A DNA stretch of 64,000 nt. It comes from Clostridia bacterium. Lineage in GTDB: Bacteria; Bacillota; Clostridia; Oscillospirales; Acutalibacteraceae. How positions within the stretch are numbered: the first letter of the stretch is position 1; every line of letters starts with the position of its first letter. Position numbers and translations under genes: made by a program. This document shows, in pieces, positions 17,110-25,499 of the stretch. The stretch lies in contig JAFQJH010000002.1 of assembly GCA_017415025.1 (NCBI GenBank), positions 1-64,000 of the forward strand. Reading direction: 5' to 3'. The notes below the pieces were generated by a model. The model saw only the letters and a list, made by a program, of their open reading frames with translations, searched no databases and had not been told where the DNA came from.

Positions 17110-17394
17110 ATGCTTAAGTTAAACATTCAGCTTTTCGCTCATAAGAAAGGTATGGGTTCTACTCGTAACGGACGTGACTCTGAGTCAAAGAGACTTGGTG
17201 CAAAGCGTGCTGACGGACAGTTTGTTCTTGCAGGCAACATCCTTTACAAGCAGCGTGGAACACACATCCATCCGGGCAACAACGTTGGCAGAGGCAAGGA
17301 CGATTCCCTCTTCGCTCTTATTGACGGTACAGTTAAGTTCGAGCGTATGGGTAAGGACCGCAAAAAGGTCAGCGTATATCCCGTTGAGCAGTAA
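17110..17394 (+). CDS. rpmA: Ribosomal protein L27 with cleavable N-terminal extension
   Basis: A 94-residue 50S protein that reaches the peptidyl transferase centre. It begins [20 protein letters not shown]. The nine residues up to LF-A are the Prp-cleaved extension typical of Firmicutes; cleavage before AHKKG exposes the functional N-terminus. The body [19 protein letters not shown] and the C-terminal region are normal. It ends the operon and is followed by a strong terminator. Confidence 0.97.
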   Translation: MLKLNIQLFAHKKGMGSTRNGRDSESKRLGAKRADGQFVLAGNILYKQRGTHIHPGNNVGRGKDDSLFALIDGTVKFERMGKDRKKVSVYPVEQ

Positions 17395-17411
17395 TCTTTA
17401 TTAAAAAAGAG

Positions 17412-17434
17412 ACCGTGAGGAAAATCCTCACGGT
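17412..17434 (+). terminator. Terminator of rplU-prp-rpmA
   Basis: Stem ACCGTGAGG / CCTCACGGT with a 5-nt loop and a following T run. Confidence 0.9.
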
Positions 17435-17553
17435 TTTTCTTTTTGCAGAAATGTTTGATGGATGGGGCTGCGCCGCGTTTTTATATAGCACAATTTACAG
17501 TTGAGTGACTAGGGGCAGATATCATCTGCCCGCGGATTTTGGTGTAATTTTTC

Positions 17554-17576
17554 GGGAGCATACTATGCTCCCCTAC
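17554..17576 (-). repeat. REP-like element, GTAG plus hairpin
   Basis: On the minus strand GTAG is followed directly by GGGAGCATA-G-TATGCTCCC, a perfect 9-bp hairpin. Confidence 0.7.
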
Positions 17577-17598
17577 TGACACAATTACATTAAGGTGC

Positions 17599-17624
17599 GT
17601 AGGGCGTGGCTCTTGAGACACGCC
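17599..17624 (+). repeat. REP-like element, GTAG plus hairpin
   Basis: GTAG is followed by GGCGTG, a 10-nt loop and CACGCC. It points opposite to the element 23 nt upstream, so the two form an inverted pair. Confidence 0.7.
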
Positions 17625-17707
17625 GAAGGTTTCTGCAAAATCTCGGCACGTCGGCAAGCGCCGTGCGCTACAAAATGAAATTTCGTTTATTCGACAAATT
17701 TGGGTTT

Positions 17708-17902
17708 GTCGATGTCTCTTCAATTTTGAAACAAGCTAAAGACAAGTAGCCTTCCCTGAAAGGGAAGGTGCCCGACAGGGCGGATGGGTGGAGCGTCAGC
17801 GACCAAAAAGTTCTTTGATTTATCTTGTTTTTCTCGTTGCTTCGCAACGAACCCCTCAGTCACGACTTCGTCGTGCCAGCTCCCCTTTCAGGGGCGCCAT
17901 TG
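17708..17902 (+). repeat. Type D long intergenic repeat, copy 2
   Basis: It matches 2661-2845 from GTCGATGTCTCTTCAATTTT through CCCGACAGGGCGGATGGGTG to TCTCGTTGCTTCGCAAC. This copy carries an extra type C module (CCTCAGTC hairpin, CAGCTCCCC) near its end. Confidence 0.75.
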
Positions 17903-17955
17903 TTCTACTGACTTTTTATTTCTTCCCGACAAATTAAATTTTGTTACAGATACAA

Positions 17956-17983
17956 AAGAGCCAACCCTTACGGATTGGCTCTT
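17956..17983 (-). terminator. Terminator of the dockerin LRR gene
   Basis: Stem AAGAGCCAA / TTGGCTCTT with a 10-nt loop. The hairpin and its flanks are identical to the terminator at 20020-20047. Confidence 0.8.
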
Positions 17984-17995
17984 GGTTTTTATTGA

Positions 17996-19621
17996 TTAAA
18001 TTTCTTCCGCTGCTCCGACGGAATATCTGAGAATACACAGTGCATCAGTTGAATTCACGTAGTTATCCTTGTTAAAATCTGCAAACTCAAGCTGTTCAGG
18101 AGTCAGCTCCATACGACCTACCTTATAATAGAGAACTATCAATGCATCAGTTGAATTTGTTTTACCGTCAGCGTTGAGGTCACCCGCTCTGCTTTCCTGC
18201 TCTTTTACAAAATGGAGTGTTGCATTGAGCAACGGCTCATTTTCATCTCCGATTGCAATTGCATCCCACTGCTCCTGCGTGCCGTTGTAGTAAACGTCGG
18301 TAAGGTTATTGTTAAGTTCAAACGCCCGTAAACCAATGCTTGTTATCGTTGAAGGTAAAGTAACACTCTTCAAGTTATCACATTGAGCTAAAGCATAATC
18401 GTAGATTTCGGTAACACCGTCTTCAAAGGTTATCGTCTCGAGTGCTCTGCAGCCGTAGAAGGTGTGGTAGCCGACAGTTTTAACGTTTGACGGTACGGTA
18501 ATTTCAGTCAAACCGTTGCACGAACTGAATGCCATTGAAAGACTGTTAATCCCCTTTGGAATATCTATTCCACAAAGGCTCCAACAACGATTAAAAGCAC
18601 TTTCTCCGATAAAGGTTATTTTGTCACCAAAGTCAAATTCTTTGAGCGCAACACATTCATCAAAAGCATTTTTTCCGATCGAGGTCACGTTTTCACTCAT
18701 ATCAACCGTCTCAAGACTGTAGCAATTAGAAAAAGCCCAACCTCCGATTTTTGTTACGTTGTCAGGAATCACAATTGATTTAAGCTCCTGACAATGATGA
18801 AATGTATCGAATGCGATTTCGGTCAGATTTTCAGGAAGATTAATCTTTTCCATTGCTCGACAGTTATAAAAAGCAGAAGCACCGATCGTATCAACAGTTT
18901 CAGGAATAACGATTTCTTTTACTATCATATTATTAGAAAAAGCATATTCGCCGATTTCAATAACACCAGATGAAATTTCATATAACTCTGTGCCAAAAGC
19001 TGCAGGATATATCAACAGTTTAGTTTTATCTTTGTTGAATAAAATTCCGTTATCTGATGAAAACACATCATTATTTTCATCAACAGTTATTGACTCTAAT
19101 CCCCAGCAATAACTGAATGCACAAATTCCTATTTCTTCAACCGTCGAGGAAATATTGATACTTTTGAGATTAGTACAATTATAAAAAGCATATTCGCCAA
19201 TCTTAACAACGGATTCAGGAATCAAAAATTCAACGAAAGCATCACAATCCGAAAAAGCATAATTACCTATTGTTTTAAGATTTTCAGGCAAAGTAATTTC
19301 TTCCAAGACTAAGCAACCTATAAATGCATTATTTCCAATTGCTTCTATTGTATCAGGCAAGGTAATAGTTGTAACAGATTCCAGATATGCAAAAGCTTCA
19401 TCGCCAATAGCGGTTACCGGATATCCTCCCAATTGTTCAGGAATATCAATTTTATCAACATGATATTCATACCTAATTGAATTACCGGTAATTATGGCCT
19501 TTCCATCAATAACCGTATAATAAAAATCACCTTCGGCAAGCTCACCTTCGGCAAAACCGCTGTAAGATAAAAGAGACAGTAACATCACAAGTGACAAAAC
19601 TATCGCTGACAACTTTTTCAT
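17996..19621 (-). CDS. Secreted leucine-rich repeat protein with type I dockerin
   Basis: A 541-residue exported protein. A signal peptide (MKKLSAIVLSLVMLLSLLSY) comes first, then about fifteen BspA/TpLRR-type repeats (LRR_5) with the beat AFxxCxxLExITLPxxxxxI from about 65 to 460. The C-terminus is a type I dockerin: two calcium loops, DLNADGKTNSTDALIVLYY and DFNKDNYVNSTDALCILRY. Dockerins bind cohesins, so the protein should attach to a scaffoldin or other cohesin-bearing surface protein. LRR_5 proteins often bind host or partner cells. The start at 19621 has AAAGGA upstream. No cohesin or cellulase lies nearby. Confidence 0.88.
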   Translation of the reverse strand: MKKLSAIVLSLVMLLSLLSYSGFAEGELAEGDFYYTVIDGKAIITGNSIRYEYHVDKIDIPEQLGGYPVTAIGDEAFAYLESVTTITLPDTIEAIGNNAFIGCLVLEEITLPENLKTIGNYAFSDCDAFVEFLIPESVVKIGEYAFYNCTNLKSINISSTVEEIGICAFSYCWGLESITVDENNDVFSSDNGILFNKDKTKLLIYPAAFGTELYEISSGVIEIGEYAFSNNMIVKEIVIPETVDTIGASAFYNCRAMEKINLPENLTEIAFDTFHHCQELKSIVIPDNVTKIGGWAFSNCYSLETVDMSENVTSIGKNAFDECVALKEFDFGDKITFIGESAFNRCWSLCGIDIPKGINSLSMAFSSCNGLTEITVPSNVKTVGYHTFYGCRALETITFEDGVTEIYDYALAQCDNLKSVTLPSTITSIGLRAFELNNNLTDVYYNGTQEQWDAIAIGDENEPLLNATLHFVKEQESRAGDLNADGKTNSTDALIVLYYKVGRMELTPEQLEFADFNKDNYVNSTDALCILRYSVGAAEEI

Positions 19622-19725
19622 AAAGCTCATTCCTTTCATTCAGCTAATCTGATTAAGCCGATTTTAGCACATTACGCCCGAAATGTAAATAAAATCGGCT
19701 TAATTACTCTTTCCCGATAACATTA

Positions 19726-19775
19726 TATGACAAGTTGTCATATTTGTCAATAATAAAATATGACACAATGTCATA
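19726..19775 (+). promoter_or_regulatory. Two identical-type operators before an HTH gene
   Basis: Two 17-nt palindromes share the form TATGACA-N3-TGTCATA: 19726-19742 (spacer AGT) and 19759-19775 (spacer CAA). Both have perfect 7-bp arms. Their centres are 33 bp apart, about three helical turns, so two dimers would bind the same face of the DNA. Confidence 0.8.
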
Positions 19776-19785
19776 GGGTGATTGA

Positions 19786-19998
19786 ATGGAAACCAGACTT
19801 AAAGCATTAAGAAAAAGTAAAGGCATAACACAGATAGCCTTGCAGATGCAGACAGGTATCGAGCAGGCGTTGATTTCCAAGTTTGAAAGCGGTGAGCGTA
19901 TTCCTCCGACAGAAACGCTGATAATTTTAGCTGATTTTTACAACGTCAGCATTGACTATATCCTCTGCCGCACTGATAATCCCGAAATTAATAAATAG
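19786..19998 (+). CDS. XRE-family HTH regulator
   Basis: A 70-residue Cro/CI-type DNA-binding protein made of one HTH domain: LKALRKSKGITQIALQMQTG, then the recognition helix EQALISKFESGERIPPTETL, and ILADFYNVSIDYIL. Nothing beyond the HTH is present, so it is probably a simple dimeric repressor. Two matching palindromes stand just upstream, which points to autoregulation. The divergent dockerin gene starts 165 nt away and could be a second target (inference). Confidence 0.88.
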   Translation: METRLKALRKSKGITQIALQMQTGIEQALISKFESGERIPPTETLIILADFYNVSIDYILCRTDNPEINK

Positions 19999-20019
19999 CA
20001 AACAAATTTTGCAGACAAA

Positions 20020-20047
20020 AAGAGCCAACCCTTACGGATTGGCTCTT
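20020..20047. terminator. Bidirectional terminator between HTH gene and tsf
   Basis: Stem AAGAGCCAA / TTGGCTCTT, identical to the hairpin at 17956-17983, between two converging genes. Confidence 0.8.
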
Positions 20048-20075
20048 GGTTTGTTTAATTAACCTTAACAGTTGA

Positions 20076-21176
20076 TTAAAGCATACTTGCAATTTCTGCT
20101 GCGAAGTTGTCTTCCTTCTTCTCGATGCCCTCGCCCTTTGCGAAACGAACAAAGCTCTTAAGCTTGATGTCTGCGCCGAGTGCCTTAGCAACTGAGTTGA
20201 TATAACCGTTAACGTCGCCTTCAAAGAGGTCTGAACGTACGAATGCCTGCTCAAGGAGGCAAACTTCCTTAACCTGCTTTGAAAGACGGCCCTGAACAAG
20301 ACCTGTGAAGATCTTATTCTCAGAAATTTCAGCCTTGTGTGAAACTGCGATTTCTGCAAGAGTTGCCATAGCTTCCTTTGAAATGAAGTTCGGGAAGTTC
20401 TTTCTCTGCTTCTGATCAAGACCCTTGTAGATCTCTGCGTCCTCATCGCTCCACTTCTTGTCATTGATTGCTTCATCAATGAGGCTGTTGAGGATGGGCA
20501 CGGGAAGTGACTCGGGCTTGTTAAGAGCGCTGTCAATTGTGATTGACTTCATCTTTGCAAACTCTTCGTCTGAAATATCAGCCTTACACAAGTACTCGGG
20601 GCTCATAGCAGCAATCTGCATTGCTACGTTCTTACCCATTGCAACGAACTCGTCGTTAGCTGCTGTTGCATCGTTAACATCAAATGCAGCAAGAACACCA
20701 ACTGAACCGCCTGCGTGGATGTATGATACAGTGTGTCCCTCAACAAGAGCAAATCTGCGGACCTTCATATTCTCACGAAGAGCAAGGAATACCTCCTGAA
20801 CCTCTTCTTCAACTGTCTTATCAGAATCAACTGCCTTTGATGCAAGAAGAGCCTCAACATCAGCGGGCTTTGCAGCAACAACAGTCTTAACAACCTTAGC
20901 AGCAAGCTCTACAAAGGGAGCACCCTTAGCAACGAAGTCTGTTTCACAGTTGATCTCAACAAGAGCACCTGCGTTAGCATCGTTATATGCTGCAACAACA
21001 CCTTCAGCAGCAACACGGCTTGCCTTCTTAGCAGCAGAAGCAAGACCCTTTTCTCTGAGAATATCAATAGCCTTGTCGATGTCGCCATCTGTTTCAACAA
21101 GAGCTTTCTTACAATCCATCATACCTACGCCTGTCTTCTCACGAAGAGCCTGAACGTCTTTAGCTGTAAATGCCAT
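20076..21176 (-). CDS. tsf: Elongation factor Ts
   Basis: A 366-residue guanine nucleotide exchange factor for EF-Tu. The N-terminal UBA-like domain (VQALREKTGVGMMDCKKAL) and the core motif CETDFVAKG (77-85) are normal. The protein is about 70 residues longer than most EF-Ts because of an insertion at about 212-290, between the core and the segment GRLSKQVKEVCLLEQAFV. The insertion has no obvious motif and keeps reading frame and codon use. I start at the ATG at 21176. It follows rpsB, as usual. Confidence 0.95.
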   Translation of the reverse strand: MAFTAKDVQALREKTGVGMMDCKKALVETDGDIDKAIDILREKGLASAAKKASRVAAEGVVAAYNDANAGALVEINCETDFVAKGAPFVELAAKVVKTVVAAKPADVEALLASKAVDSDKTVEEEVQEVFLALRENMKVRRFALVEGHTVSYIHAGGSVGVLAAFDVNDATAANDEFVAMGKNVAMQIAAMSPEYLCKADISDEEFAKMKSITIDSALNKPESLPVPILNSLIDEAINDKKWSDEDAEIYKGLDQKQRKNFPNFISKEAMATLAEIAVSHKAEISENKIFTGLVQGRLSKQVKEVCLLEQAFVRSDLFEGDVNGYINSVAKALGADIKLKSFVRFAKGEGIEKKEDNFAAEIASML

Positions 21177-21251
21177 TTTAATTTCCTCCAATCGAAAATC
21201 TTAATTTGGAATAAGTCCGCACATTTTGCACGGACTTATTATATAACTTAA

Positions 21252-21983
21252 TTATTCAGCAACTGCTTCTTCAGCTTCAGCAGGAGCAGCTTCTGTCTGC
21301 TCACCCTGACGGCCTTCGATGATAGCGTCTGCCATAGCACCTGCGATAAGACGAACAGCGCGGATAGCGTCGTCGTTACCGGGGATAACGTAGTCGATTT
21401 CATCGGGGTCACAGTTTGTGTCAACAACTGCTACAAGGGGAATACCGAGCTTCTTTGCTTCCTGAACTGCGATTCTTTCCTTGCGGGGGTCAACGATGAA
21501 CATAGCAGCGGGCTGCTTCTTCATATTAACGATACCGCCCATGAACTTCTCAAGCTTCTCGATTTCGAGGTTGAGCTTGATAACTTCCTTCTTCGGGAGA
21601 AGGTCGAATGTTCCGTCAGCTTCCATCTTCTTGAGCTGCTCAAGTCTCTTGATTCTCTTCTTGATTGTGTTGAAGTTTGTGAGCATACCGCCGAGCCAAC
21701 GTGCGTTAACGTAGGGCATACCGCAACGGATTGCTTCTTCCTTAACAGAATCCTGAGCCTGCTTCTTTGTACCTACGAAGAGAACCTCGTCTCCGTTTGC
21801 AGCAACCTCACGGATGAACATATAAGCTTCTTCAAGCTTACCAACTGTCTTCTGAAGGTCGATGATGTAGATACCGTTACGCTCTGTGAAAATGTACTGA
21901 GCCATTTTCGGGTTCCATCTTCTTGTCTGGTGTCCGAAGTGAACACCTGCTTCGAGTAATTGCTTCATTGATACTACCGGCAT
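21252..21983 (-). CDS. rpsB: Ribosomal protein S2
   Basis: A 243-residue 30S protein. Typical S2 segments are seen: [20 protein letters not shown] at the start, [29 protein letters not shown], and [12 protein letters not shown]. The C-terminal tail is a short Glu/Ala-rich stretch. AAGGAGG precedes the ATG. It heads the rpsB-tsf operon from a promoter at 22088-22116, leaving a leader of about 100 nt that could hold a regulatory fold. Confidence 0.97.
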   Translation of the reverse strand: MPVVSMKQLLEAGVHFGHQTRRWNPKMAQYIFTERNGIYIIDLQKTVGKLEEAYMFIREVAANGDEVLFVGTKKQAQDSVKEEAIRCGMPYVNARWLGGMLTNFNTIKKRIKRLEQLKKMEADGTFDLLPKKEVIKLNLEIEKLEKFMGGIVNMKKQPAAMFIVDPRKERIAVQEAKKLGIPLVAVVDTNCDPDEIDYVIPGNDDAIRAVRLIAGAMADAIIEGRQGEQTEAAPAEAEEAVAE

Positions 21984-22087
21984 AATTTTTTCCTCCTTAG
22001 TTATTGCCTCCGCAGAGCTTAAAAAGCGGACATTTTTGATTATGCACTTCGCTCAAAACACTCTACGTGTGTAATGATTGCCGATAG

Positions 22088-22116
22088 ATTATAGCACAAG
22101 GCATTTGCTAAATCAA
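22088..22116 (-). promoter_or_regulatory. Promoter of rpsB-tsf
   Basis: On the minus strand TTGATT (22116-22111), 17 nt, TATAAT (22093-22088). Confidence 0.65.
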
Positions 22117-22132
22117 GCATTTTTTTAATATT

Positions 22133-23737
22133 TTATGAAAATTTTTCTATGTCCATAAGTTTATCTCCTATCCTCTTAAATACGGGTGCACAGTCAACTG
22201 CGCCCGAGCCTCCGCCCTCTTTAAGAATCACCACGGCATACTTAGGTTTATCGGCAGGAAAAAAGCCTGCGAACCACGTATTATATATCTCTTTTCCGTT
22301 TTTGAACATACCCGTCTGAGCCGTTGCGGTTTTGCCTGCCGCCGAAACTCCGTTTTTAAGCTTAGCCTTCTGTGCATTACCGTTTTCGACAACACTGACG
22401 AGCATTTTTGTAAGGCTCGCCGCGTTTTTTTCACTCAAAGCTGTTATCGGATAAGTTTTTTCGTGTGACTGCAGAATTGTACCGTCCGCAGAAGTCACCT
22501 TTTCTATTATATAAGGTCGGACGTACGTACCTTCACCGGCTACCGCAGACACCATTTCAGCAAGCTGCAGCATAGTTGCCGTAAATTCACCCTGACCGAA
22601 GGAAAAGTTTGCAAGTGCACCCGAGGACGAAAGCTTTTCCGCCGTCGGAACTGTCCCTGATTTTGAAGTCAGACCGTCAGCCAGAGTTATCTCCTGTCCG
22701 AAGCCGAGAAGCGATGCCGTTTCAAGTATTTTTTCCGCGCCCGTCTTTTTTGCGAGTTCAATAAAGAATGTATTGCACGAGCATTCTAGAGCCTTTGTCA
22801 TATCAAGCTTACCGTGTGCGGTTTTATCGTTGCAGCTGAACACCACGCCGTCAACGTCACAGCTTCCGTTGCAGGTATAATAAAAATCATCAATTCCGCT
22901 TTCAAGTGCCGCCGCAGTGACGGCAACCTTAAAGACAGAACCGACGGCATAAGCTCCCAGAGTACGGTTTATAAGCGGTGAATTATCATCATCAAGGCTT
23001 TCTGCAAGGTTACGCGTATCAAAATCGGGGCGCGAGGCAAGCGCACGGATTGCACCCGTTTCTATCTCCACAACAACCGCACCGCCGCACACAACCGAGC
23101 TGATATCAAGTGCATTTTCCGCCGCGCGCTGAATTGAGCTGTCGAGAGTCAGCATAACGGATGCTGTATCGGGATTACTGTTCCTGATTTCAATTCGGTT
23201 TCCGCTGAGAATTCTGCCGTAAACATCCGATTTCATTGTTGCGGTCAGATTTTTATCGGTAAAAAGAACATCATCAAAGCATTTTTCAATTCCCGAAAGT
23301 CCTCTGCCCTCCCCGTCCAGATAACCTATAATATGACGTGCAAGCTGATCTTCGGAGTATCTGATATGTTTTTTCAGCATAACGGCGTCGGAGTTCTGAT
23401 TGATTTCGAGCTTGCCGATATTCACAGAAACGGCATTGCCCTCGCTCATTCGCTTTTCGATATCGGAATACTCTTGTGTGTCAAGCACCTTTTCAAGCTC
23501 CGCCAGTGCCTTATTTGTCGGTTTTGCGACAACAACATTTTCGTAATCGTGCGAAACAAGTCTTTCGCCGTTGCAGTCGAGAATATCTCCGCGGATTTTC
23601 GCTATCTCCACGGTGTAGCCGCCCGACGGCTTTGATGCCGTTGCCGGATTGCTGACACTCAATGTATAAAGGCGCAGACAGCACGCGCCGTAAAGCAAAG
23701 CAAAAGCCGTAAACACAGCAATAATTCGTTTATTCAA
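22133..23737 (-). CDS. Class B penicillin-binding protein (transpeptidase)
   Basis: A 534-residue membrane-anchored transpeptidase that should cross-link peptidoglycan outside the membrane. One N-terminal membrane segment (5-27) is followed by a non-catalytic domain and the penicillin-binding domain. The active-site motifs are SVFK (267-270, nucleophile Ser), SCN (320-322) and KTA (469-471) in AAGKTATAQTG. The last one departs from the usual KTG. It is shorter than SpoVD or PBP2 of Bacillus and lacks PASTA domains. Class B enzymes of this size (PbpA/FtsI-like) act in division, elongation or sporulation, and I cannot choose among them. Confidence 0.88.
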   Translation of the reverse strand: MNKRIIAVFTAFALLYGACCLRLYTLSVSNPATASKPSGGYTVEIAKIRGDILDCNGERLVSHDYENVVVAKPTNKALAELEKVLDTQEYSDIEKRMSEGNAVSVNIGKLEINQNSDAVMLKKHIRYSEDQLARHIIGYLDGEGRGLSGIEKCFDDVLFTDKNLTATMKSDVYGRILSGNRIEIRNSNPDTASVMLTLDSSIQRAAENALDISSVVCGGAVVVEIETGAIRALASRPDFDTRNLAESLDDDNSPLINRTLGAYAVGSVFKVAVTAAALESGIDDFYYTCNGSCDVDGVVFSCNDKTAHGKLDMTKALECSCNTFFIELAKKTGAEKILETASLLGFGQEITLADGLTSKSGTVPTAEKLSSSGALANFSFGQGEFTATMLQLAEMVSAVAGEGTYVRPYIIEKVTSADGTILQSHEKTYPITALSEKNAASLTKMLVSVVENGNAQKAKLKNGVSAAGKTATAQTGMFKNGKEIYNTWFAGFFPADKPKYAVVILKEGGGSGAVDCAPVFKRIGDKLMDIEKFS

Positions 23738-23834
23738 AAAATCACCTCTGATTTATTCTTTTACATATCAGGCGAAATATAACAAATATGTTAAAAGCAA
23801 CAAAGTGACTGCTTATTTTTTGTTAAAAGAAGCA

Positions 23835-23863
23835 TTGACCTTTTGCGAAAAAAATATTATTAT
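23835..23863 (+). promoter_or_regulatory. Promoter of the Cys-motif surface protein
   Basis: TTGACC (23835-23840), 17 nt, TATTAT (23858-23863), about 30 nt before the ATG. Confidence 0.55.
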
Positions 23864-23894
23864 ATATCTGTATACATAAATTGGAGGTAGCCTT

Positions 23895-25397
23895 ATGAAA
23901 AAGTTGCTACAAAAAACTATTTCGTTATTTCTCAGCGCACTGATGATTCTGACAGTTGCCCCTGCTTTCGCTCTTGCGGCGGAAAACGATGTTGCAATTC
24001 CCGAAATCATCATTGAAAAAACAAGTGAAACACAGACAGAGCTTGTGCTTACGGTCAAGCTCGGCAATAGCCTGTTGAACTGCCTTGATATGCAGATTGC
24101 TTCAAGCGAAAGCCTTGAGCTTACCGCAATTGATATTCTCTGCAACGGCTTAAGCAGTTTTAACGTAGATAACGGTAAAATCAGTATTACAAATTCCGAC
24201 GGAATTGTTGCTCCTGCCGATGTTGCTGTTTACACATTTGAAAAGCTCAGCACGGCCGGTGTTGAGGCAGATGACATCACTGTCACAATCCTCACCTGCT
24301 ACATCGAAGCTGACGATCCCGAGGATGCAGGTGCTGACGTTACCGATGAGACTGTTGTAGTAAACGCTCTGCCCGAAGAGCACGCACACGTTGCCGGCAC
24401 AGAATGGGACGAAACAAAGGCTCCCACCTGCGGCGAAGTCGGAACCGAGGTTCTTTACTGCACCGAGTGCGGTGAAATTGCAGACTCAAGAGATGTTCCG
24501 ACAACGGAACACATAAATACAACAGTTGAAACAACCGAGCCTACCTGCACAGAGGACGGTGTTGAAAAGGTATACTGCAACGACTGTGAACAGTATGTTT
24601 CCGAGAAAACTCTCGAAAAAACAGGCCACGTTGATACACACGTTGAGGAGAAGGCTCCGACCTGCACCGAGAGCGGTTACCGCAAGGTAGTCTGCGCCTG
24701 CGGCGAGATTGTTGAGGAAGAAACTCTCGAGCCGACAGATCACGTTGGTGTTACATCCGAAATCAAGCTCCCGACCTGCACAGAGGACGGTTACGAAAAA
24801 ACCGTCTGCGATTGCGGTGAGGTTGCAAGCTATACAGTTCTTGAAAAGACAGGTCATCTCTGGATTGACGATGTTAAGACTCCGACCTGTACAGAGGACG
24901 GTTATATCCGCAAATACTGCCCCGCCTGCAAAGCTGTTGAAGGCACCCAGACACTTACAAAGTCAGGTCACAGCTGGTCTGACTGGTCAACCGTAAAGGC
25001 TCCTACGTACAGTGCAACAGGCATTGAGAGAAGAATCTGCGGCGGCTGCGGCACTGACGAGGAACGTTCGGTACCTAAGCTTGTAGCAGAGGTTTCTCAG
25101 CTTGTTTTGGATACGACCGAGACTACAATGAACTTCAGAGGCACATTGAGACTCTTCTTAAGCGTTCTTCCTGAAGAGGCTGCTTACTCCGCAGACATCG
25201 TCTGGTCTTCCTCTGACGAAAACGTAGCAACTGTAAACGAGAACGGCGAGGTTTATGCCGCAAATCTCGGTACAGCTACAATCACGGCTTCAACCGCTGA
25301 CGGCTCTGTCGTTGCAACATGCGAGGTTACGGTTAAATATTCATTCCTGCAGTGGATTATCGTATACATCCTCTTTGGTTGGATCTGGTACATTTAA
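23895..25397 (+). CDS. Secreted protein with Cys-motif repeats and BIG2 domain
   Basis: A 500-residue exported protein. A signal peptide (residues 1-29, ending FALAAE) leads into a cohesin-like beta domain (about 30-155). Five or six repeats of about 38 residues follow (about 160-395), each with APTCTEDGY or a variant, then a CxxCG-type pair and a KTGH-type end. A BIG2 Ig-like domain (about 400-480; core WSSSDENVATVNENGEV) and a last hydrophobic, Trp-rich segment, FLQWIIVYILFGWIWYI, close the protein. The tail probably anchors it in the membrane. The paired Cys may bind metal or form disulfides. GGAGG precedes the ATG. Confidence 0.78.
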   Translation: MKKLLQKTISLFLSALMILTVAPAFALAAENDVAIPEIIIEKTSETQTELVLTVKLGNSLLNCLDMQIASSESLELTAIDILCNGLSSFNVDNGKISITNSDGIVAPADVAVYTFEKLSTAGVEADDITVTILTCYIEADDPEDAGADVTDETVVVNALPEEHAHVAGTEWDETKAPTCGEVGTEVLYCTECGEIADSRDVPTTEHINTTVETTEPTCTEDGVEKVYCNDCEQYVSEKTLEKTGHVDTHVEEKAPTCTESGYRKVVCACGEIVEEETLEPTDHVGVTSEIKLPTCTEDGYEKTVCDCGEVASYTVLEKTGHLWIDDVKTPTCTEDGYIRKYCPACKAVEGTQTLTKSGHSWSDWSTVKAPTYSATGIERRICGGCGTDEERSVPKLVAEVSQLVLDTTETTMNFRGTLRLFLSVLPEEAAYSADIVWSSSDENVATVNENGEVYAANLGTATITASTADGSVVATCEVTVKYSFLQWIIVYILFGWIWYI

Positions 25398-25415
25398 TTA
25401 TTGAATAAAACAATT

Positions 25416-25440
25416 ATCACCCGTTGGAACGACGGGTGAT
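25416..25440 (+). terminator. Terminator after the Cys-motif surface protein
   Basis: Stem ATCACCCGT / ACGGGTGAT with a 7-nt loop, then TTTTTC. Confidence 0.85.
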
Positions 25441-25499
25441 TTTTCTTATTGTTAAAGTTTTTACATAGTTTGTTAAATATTTAATTAGTGCTTTTTCTA

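Larger units (their letters stand above)
17395..17995. other. Gene-free gap with mosaic of repeats
   Basis: No gene is seen. The stretch holds the rpmA terminator, an inverted repeat at 17510-17531 (GGGCAGAT / ATCTGCCC), two REP-like elements (17554-17576 and 17599-17624), a long type D copy (17708-17902) with a type C module inside it, an AT palindrome, and a terminator. Confidence 0.75.
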
